Of a stretch of 10,218 bases of DNA, positions 6,574 through 10,218 are shown in pieces; the first letter of the stretch is position 1, and each line of letters opens with the position of its first letter. Made by a program: the position numbers and the translations under genes. Under the pieces are notes generated by a model that made no database searches, was not told the DNA's origin, and saw only the letters and a list, made by a program, of their open reading frames with translations. Origin of the DNA: Chloroflexota bacterium (GTDB lineage Bacteria; Chloroflexota; Dehalococcoidia; Lucifugimonadales; Lucifugimonadaceae). The stretch spans positions 1 to 10,218 of the forward strand of contig JACETA010000027.1 of NCBI GenBank assembly GCA_013911545.1, written 5' to 3'.

Positions 6574-9500
6574 ATGACTGATAAATCCTTCGTTCATTTA
6601 CATAATCATTCGGAATTTAGTTTCATTGATGGCAGTTCACTTCTTCCATCAATGGCATCTATTTGCAATAAATTAAAAATGCCTGCAATTGCTTTAACTG
6701 ATCACGGAAATATGTATGGAGCAGTTGATTTTTATAATGCCTGTAAAAATAAAAATGTTAGGCCAATTATTGGGTGCGAGTTTTATGTTGCTCCAAAATC
6801 AAGATTTGAAAAAGACCCGAGCTACACTTATGACCACCTGACTGTGATAGCGAAAAACAATAAAGGGTATTCTAATTTAATTAAATTAGTATCCATAGGT
6901 AATTTGGAAGGTTTTTACTATAGACCAAGAATAGATAAAGAAGTACTTAAAGAGTACTCTGAAGGACTAATTGTACTTTCTGGGTGTCCTTCAGCAGAAT
7001 TATTTAAGAAAATTATTTCAGGAGATGAAAATTTAATTCTTGAGACTATCAATTGGTATAAAAATGTTTTTGGAGATGATTATTATTTAGAAATCATGAG
7101 ACATGAGCATATTGAAAATCAAGAAAAAGTTAACAAATGGATAATTGAAAATCATAAAAAGTTAAACATAAAAATCGTAGCTACTAATGATAATCATTAT
7201 GAGACTAAGAATGATTATGAAAAAGAAATATTATTAAAAAATGTAAGGTCTGGAAGCTCAAATCCAAGATCAGATATTTTAGAAGATAATAGCTACTATA
7301 TCGCAAGCCCAGAAGAAATGAGAGAGAAATTTAAAGATGTCCCAGAGTCTTGTGATAATACTTTAGAAATTGCAGAGAAATGCCATGTCACAATTGATTT
7401 CTCAAAAACAATGATCCCAGAATTTAAAACACCAGATAACAAAAACTCTTTCGAGTATTTAAAAAAGTTATGTCAGGAAGGTTTAGAAAAAAAATTTCCA
7501 GCTCCAGATGAAAAAATAATAAAAAGGCTTGATTATGAATTATCTGTAATAAAAGCTACTGATTTTGCTGATTACTTTCTAGTAGTTTGGGATATATTCA
7601 AATTTGTTAATAGTAAAAAAATATTAACCACCCTAAGAGGGAGTGCAACTGCCAGCTTAGTACTTTATTGTTTAGACATAACAAAGATTGATCCGGTTAA
7701 AAACACATTAGTTTTTGAAAGATTTTTAAACATTGAAAGAAAAGAAATGCCGGATATCGATATTGATTTTCAGGATGATAGAAGAAAGGAGGTTTTAGAA
7801 TATTGTACTGAAAAATATGGCTATGATCATATTGCGCAGATTATTGCTTTTAGCAAAATTAAAGCTAAAGGTTCATTAAGAGATGCTGGAAGAGTTATGA
7901 ATCTTCCTTTAGCATTTGTTGATAAAGTTGCTAAATTAGTTCCAAACCGAGATCCTGCAAAACCTACTTCAGATATGACACTTGAAAAAGCACTTAATTT
8001 AAGTCCTGAATTAAGAAGAGAATATGATTCAAATGAAGATGTAAGGAGTCTATTTGAGAGTGCCTTAAAAATAGAAGGTTCTGTTAGAAATATTCAAACT
8101 CATGCAGCTGGAGTAATAATTTCTAAGGACCCTCTTGACAACACTGTTCCAATCCAAAGGCCTCCAATAAGTGATGCTGATGCACCGCCATTAACGCAAT
8201 ATGAAATGTTTGCATTGGCAGACCTTGGATTATTGAAGATGGATTTTTTAGGTTTATCCAACTTAACTATTATTGATCAAACTATTAAAATGATACATAA
8301 GAAAAAAGGTGTCTCAATAGATTTAGATTCTATTCCCAAAGATGACAAAAAAACTTTTCAGCTGCTAAGTAATGCAAAAACATCTGGTGTTTTTCAGCTT
8401 GAAAGTTCGGGAATGAAAAGATATATAAAGGATTTAAAGCCCACATCGGTAAATGATATTTCAGCGATGATTGCATTATATAGGCCTGGGCCAATGGAAC
8501 ATATTTCAACATTTATCGACTCTAAACACGGAAAAATACCCATTAAATATCCTCATCCGTCTTTAGAAAATATTTTAAAAGAAACTTATGGAATTATTGT
8601 TTACCAAGATCAAGTCTTGCTTATTGCTCAATCAATTGCAGGTTATTCTTTAGGCGATGCTGACAGATTTAGAAAAGCTATGGGGAAAAAAATTCCTGAA
8701 GTTATGCTAGAAGAAAAGGATAAATTTATGAGGGGAACTTTGGAAAATGGTTTCACTAAAGAGCTTGGCGAAAAAGTCTTCGAGCTTATAGAGCCTTTTG
8801 CAGGATATGCTTTCAATAAAGCACATAGTGTTAGTTATGGAATGATCGGATATTGGACGGCTTATTTTAAAGCGAATTATCCAGATATATTTATGTCAAT
8901 TCTTATGAAAAATTCTGCAGATGATAAGGAAAAAATATCCAGCCTTATTTCTGAATGCAATTCAATGGATATCTTAATATCAAGGCCAAATATTAATAGG
9001 AGTGAAGTTGATTTCGATCCATATGTTGATGAATCAGGAAAAAAATATATTAGTTATGGATTAGGAACTATTAAAAATATTAGTTCAAGTTCCATGGAGG
9101 TCCTAGTCAAGGAAAGAAATAAGAATGGCAAATTTAAATCTCTGGAAGACTTTATTTCTCGGATTTCTAAAAATCCTTTAACAAAAGGTTCATTGGAACC
9201 ATTAATTAAAGTGGGCGCATTTGATGATATTGAAACCAGAGAGAAGCTTTTACCTTCACTAGATAAGATTATTCAGGAAATTTCTAAAAGAAACCAATTA
9301 GAATCAAGTGGCCAAGCAAACATGTTTGATCTATTAGGTGATGAAGTTAAGGTGCCTATGAATTTAGATTTACTTGAAACAGAGGTAGATTATAAAGAAA
9401 GAATGTTTTGGGAAAGAGACTTAATGGGGACTGCATTAAGCGATAATCCAATAAATAAAAAAATTGAATCTTATTCAAATACTCATGCTGTATTCTTCGG

Positions 9501-10206
9501 GCAAATAAATTCTAAAAAATCTTATGAGCAATTAAAAACAATTGGGCAAGTTTTATCTGTCACTAAAAGAACTACTAGAGCCAAAGAACAATTTATAATA
9601 TGCGAACTAGGCTTATTGGATAACTCAATGGAACTTGTAATATGGCCAGACAAAATGGAGGCTTCACAATATTTATGGGAAACAGGAACATATTTGGAAC
9701 TAGATGTAAAAACTAATTTAAGAAATGGATCTGTAAATATGATTTTTGAAAAAGGTAAAAAATTTGAATTTGAAAATCAAGATTTAGAAGAATTTGTTTC
9801 GGGTAACGAAAATACAGTTGTTGATAATAAGCCTAAAGATGAATTAGATCTCCCCTTAATTGAATCAAACTATGATGAAATGGATAATATTAAGGAAAAA
9901 AAGGAAGTCATCACCAATATTAATGAACCAATTAAAATCAACGAAAATTCTCAGCAAATTGATAAACAATTTAAAATTGAATTTATTGGTTCTAAAAATT
10001 TAATTGAAGATAAATATAAATTTGAAGATGTTATAAAACTTTTATTAGAAAACAAAAATGATAATGAAAATAGTAATGTTTCTATAGAAATTTTTTATGA
10101 AGAGGAAAGTATTGAGCTTGAATTACCTCTATCTATAAACTATTCAGCTGAACTAAAAACAAGATTAGATTCAATAATAGGTAATCACAACATTATTATT
10201 ACTTAG
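6574..10206 (+). CDS. dnaE: DNA polymerase III subunit alpha (DnaE) with complete PHP domain
   Basis: This is the replicative polymerase catalytic subunit, 1210 residues. The PHP domain (about 5-210) retains the full set of likely metal ligands: H8-x-H10-x-H12, D19, D43-H44, E69, H88, C138, H177, D206 and H208. This suggests an active 3'-5' proofreading nuclease rather than the decayed PHP of E. coli. Palm catalytic aspartates are D396 and D398 in PDIDIDF and D557 in LLKMDFLG. RPGPMEH (637-643), YQDQVLLIAQ (677-686) and AGYAFNKAHSVSYG (743-756) are the usual finger motifs. QANMFD (914-919) matches the internal beta-clamp-binding motif. An OB fold spans about 985-1063, an acidic linker about 1067-1130, and a small C-terminal domain about 1131-1210, as I recall from Thermus/Chloroflexota-type enzymes. 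The triphosphate-site motif reads LRGSATASL (354-362) instead of GRGSxAGSL. The start is fixed by the FVHLHNHSEFS N-terminus. No Shine-Dalgarno is present. Confidence 0.97.
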   Translation: MTDKSFVHLHNHSEFSFIDGSSLLPSMASICNKLKMPAIALTDHGNMYGAVDFYNACKNKNVRPIIGCEFYVAPKSRFEKDPSYTYDHLTVIAKNNKGYSNLIKLVSIGNLEGFYYRPRIDKEVLKEYSEGLIVLSGCPSAELFKKIISGDENLILETINWYKNVFGDDYYLEIMRHEHIENQEKVNKWIIENHKKLNIKIVATNDNHYETKNDYEKEILLKNVRSGSSNPRSDILEDNSYYIASPEEMREKFKDVPESCDNTLEIAEKCHVTIDFSKTMIPEFKTPDNKNSFEYLKKLCQEGLEKKFPAPDEKIIKRLDYELSVIKATDFADYFLVVWDIFKFVNSKKILTTLRGSATASLVLYCLDITKIDPVKNTLVFERFLNIERKEMPDIDIDFQDDRRKEVLEYCTEKYGYDHIAQIIAFSKIKAKGSLRDAGRVMNLPLAFVDKVAKLVPNRDPAKPTSDMTLEKALNLSPELRREYDSNEDVRSLFESALKIEGSVRNIQTHAAGVIISKDPLDNTVPIQRPPISDADAPPLTQYEMFALADLGLLKMDFLGLSNLTIIDQTIKMIHKKKGVSIDLDSIPKDDKKTFQLLSNAKTSGVFQLESSGMKRYIKDLKPTSVNDISAMIALYRPGPMEHISTFIDSKHGKIPIKYPHPSLENILKETYGIIVYQDQVLLIAQSIAGYSLGDADRFRKAMGKKIPEVMLEEKDKFMRGTLENGFTKELGEKVFELIEPFAGYAFNKAHSVSYGMIGYWTAYFKANYPDIFMSILMKNSADDKEKISSLISECNSMDILISRPNINRSEVDFDPYVDESGKKYISYGLGTIKNISSSSMEVLVKERNKNGKFKSLEDFISRISKNPLTKGSLEPLIKVGAFDDIETREKLLPSLDKIIQEISKRNQLESSGQANMFDLLGDEVKVPMNLDLLETEVDYKERMFWERDLMGTALSDNPINKKIESYSNTHAVFFGQINSKKSYEQLKTIGQVLSVTKRTTRAKEQFIICELGLLDNSMELVIWPDKMEASQYLWETGTYLELDVKTNLRNGSVNMIFEKGKKFEFENQDLEEFVSGNENTVVDNKPKDELDLPLIESNYDEMDNIKEKKEVITNINEPIKINENSQQIDKQFKIEFIGSKNLIEDKYKFEDVIKLLLENKNDNENSNVSIEIFYEEESIELELPLSINYSAELKTRLDSIIGNHNIIIT

Positions 10207-10218
10207 AATATTATCTAT

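Noticed and set aside
9772..10206. Possible separate gene or fusion at the DnaE C-terminus
   Set aside because: The acidic linker and small C-terminal domain are in frame and resemble the tail found after the OB fold in other bacterial DnaE proteins, so a novel fusion is not needed.
1..10218. Mobile element, CRISPR array, tRNA/rRNA or defence system
   Set aside because: No transposase, integrase, regularly spaced repeats, RNA-gene sequence or defence-type domain was seen; all long frames belong to housekeeping families except the small HTH gene.

Overview
This window is an ordinary-looking chromosomal stretch from an AT-rich bacterium (roughly 30% G+C by eye) with densely packed genes. The best taxonomic guess is Chloroflexota, perhaps a marine Dehalococcoidia/SAR202-like lineage. 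This is inference from the style of the DnaE polymerase core, the alcohol dehydrogenase subfamily and the small Cys4-HTH protein, not from a marker-gene search. None of the seven visible starts has a convincing Shine-Dalgarno sequence, and cinA looks leaderless.

Layout. Positions 1-578 hold the 3' part of pstB, the ATPase of the phosphate ABC transporter. phoU (590-1288) follows 11 nt later, giving the end of a pst-phoU phosphate operon. A short gene for a Cys4 + helix-turn-helix protein runs toward it on the minus strand (1270-1599) and overlaps phoU tail to tail by 19 bp. The 89-bp divergent region (1600-1688) is the most structured non-coding DNA here. It holds a near-consensus sigma70 promoter facing the HTH gene and two palindromes of the form GAAC-N4-GTTC. 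One fills the -35/-10 spacer and the other sits on the predicted transcription start. It also holds a TATAAT box just upstream of cinA.

On the plus strand there is a tightly packed cluster: cinA (1689-2912), a zinc-type alcohol dehydrogenase (2913-3968), folC (3971-5287) and fabF (5274-6527). Gene junctions are 0 nt, 2 nt and a 14-nt overlap, so they are probably one transcription unit. A short AT-rich inverted repeat follows fabF, then dnaE (6574-10206), the replicative DNA polymerase III alpha subunit, with a complete PHP domain. The last 12 nt hold nothing recognisable.

Functionally the window combines phosphate uptake control, nucleotide-cofactor repair (CinA), an oxidoreductase, folate polyglutamylation, fatty-acid elongation and DNA replication, with no sign of a mobile or defence island. 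The points most worth following are the GAAC-N4-GTTC operator pair with its small cysteine-rich regulator, and the apparently inactivated amidase domain of CinA.
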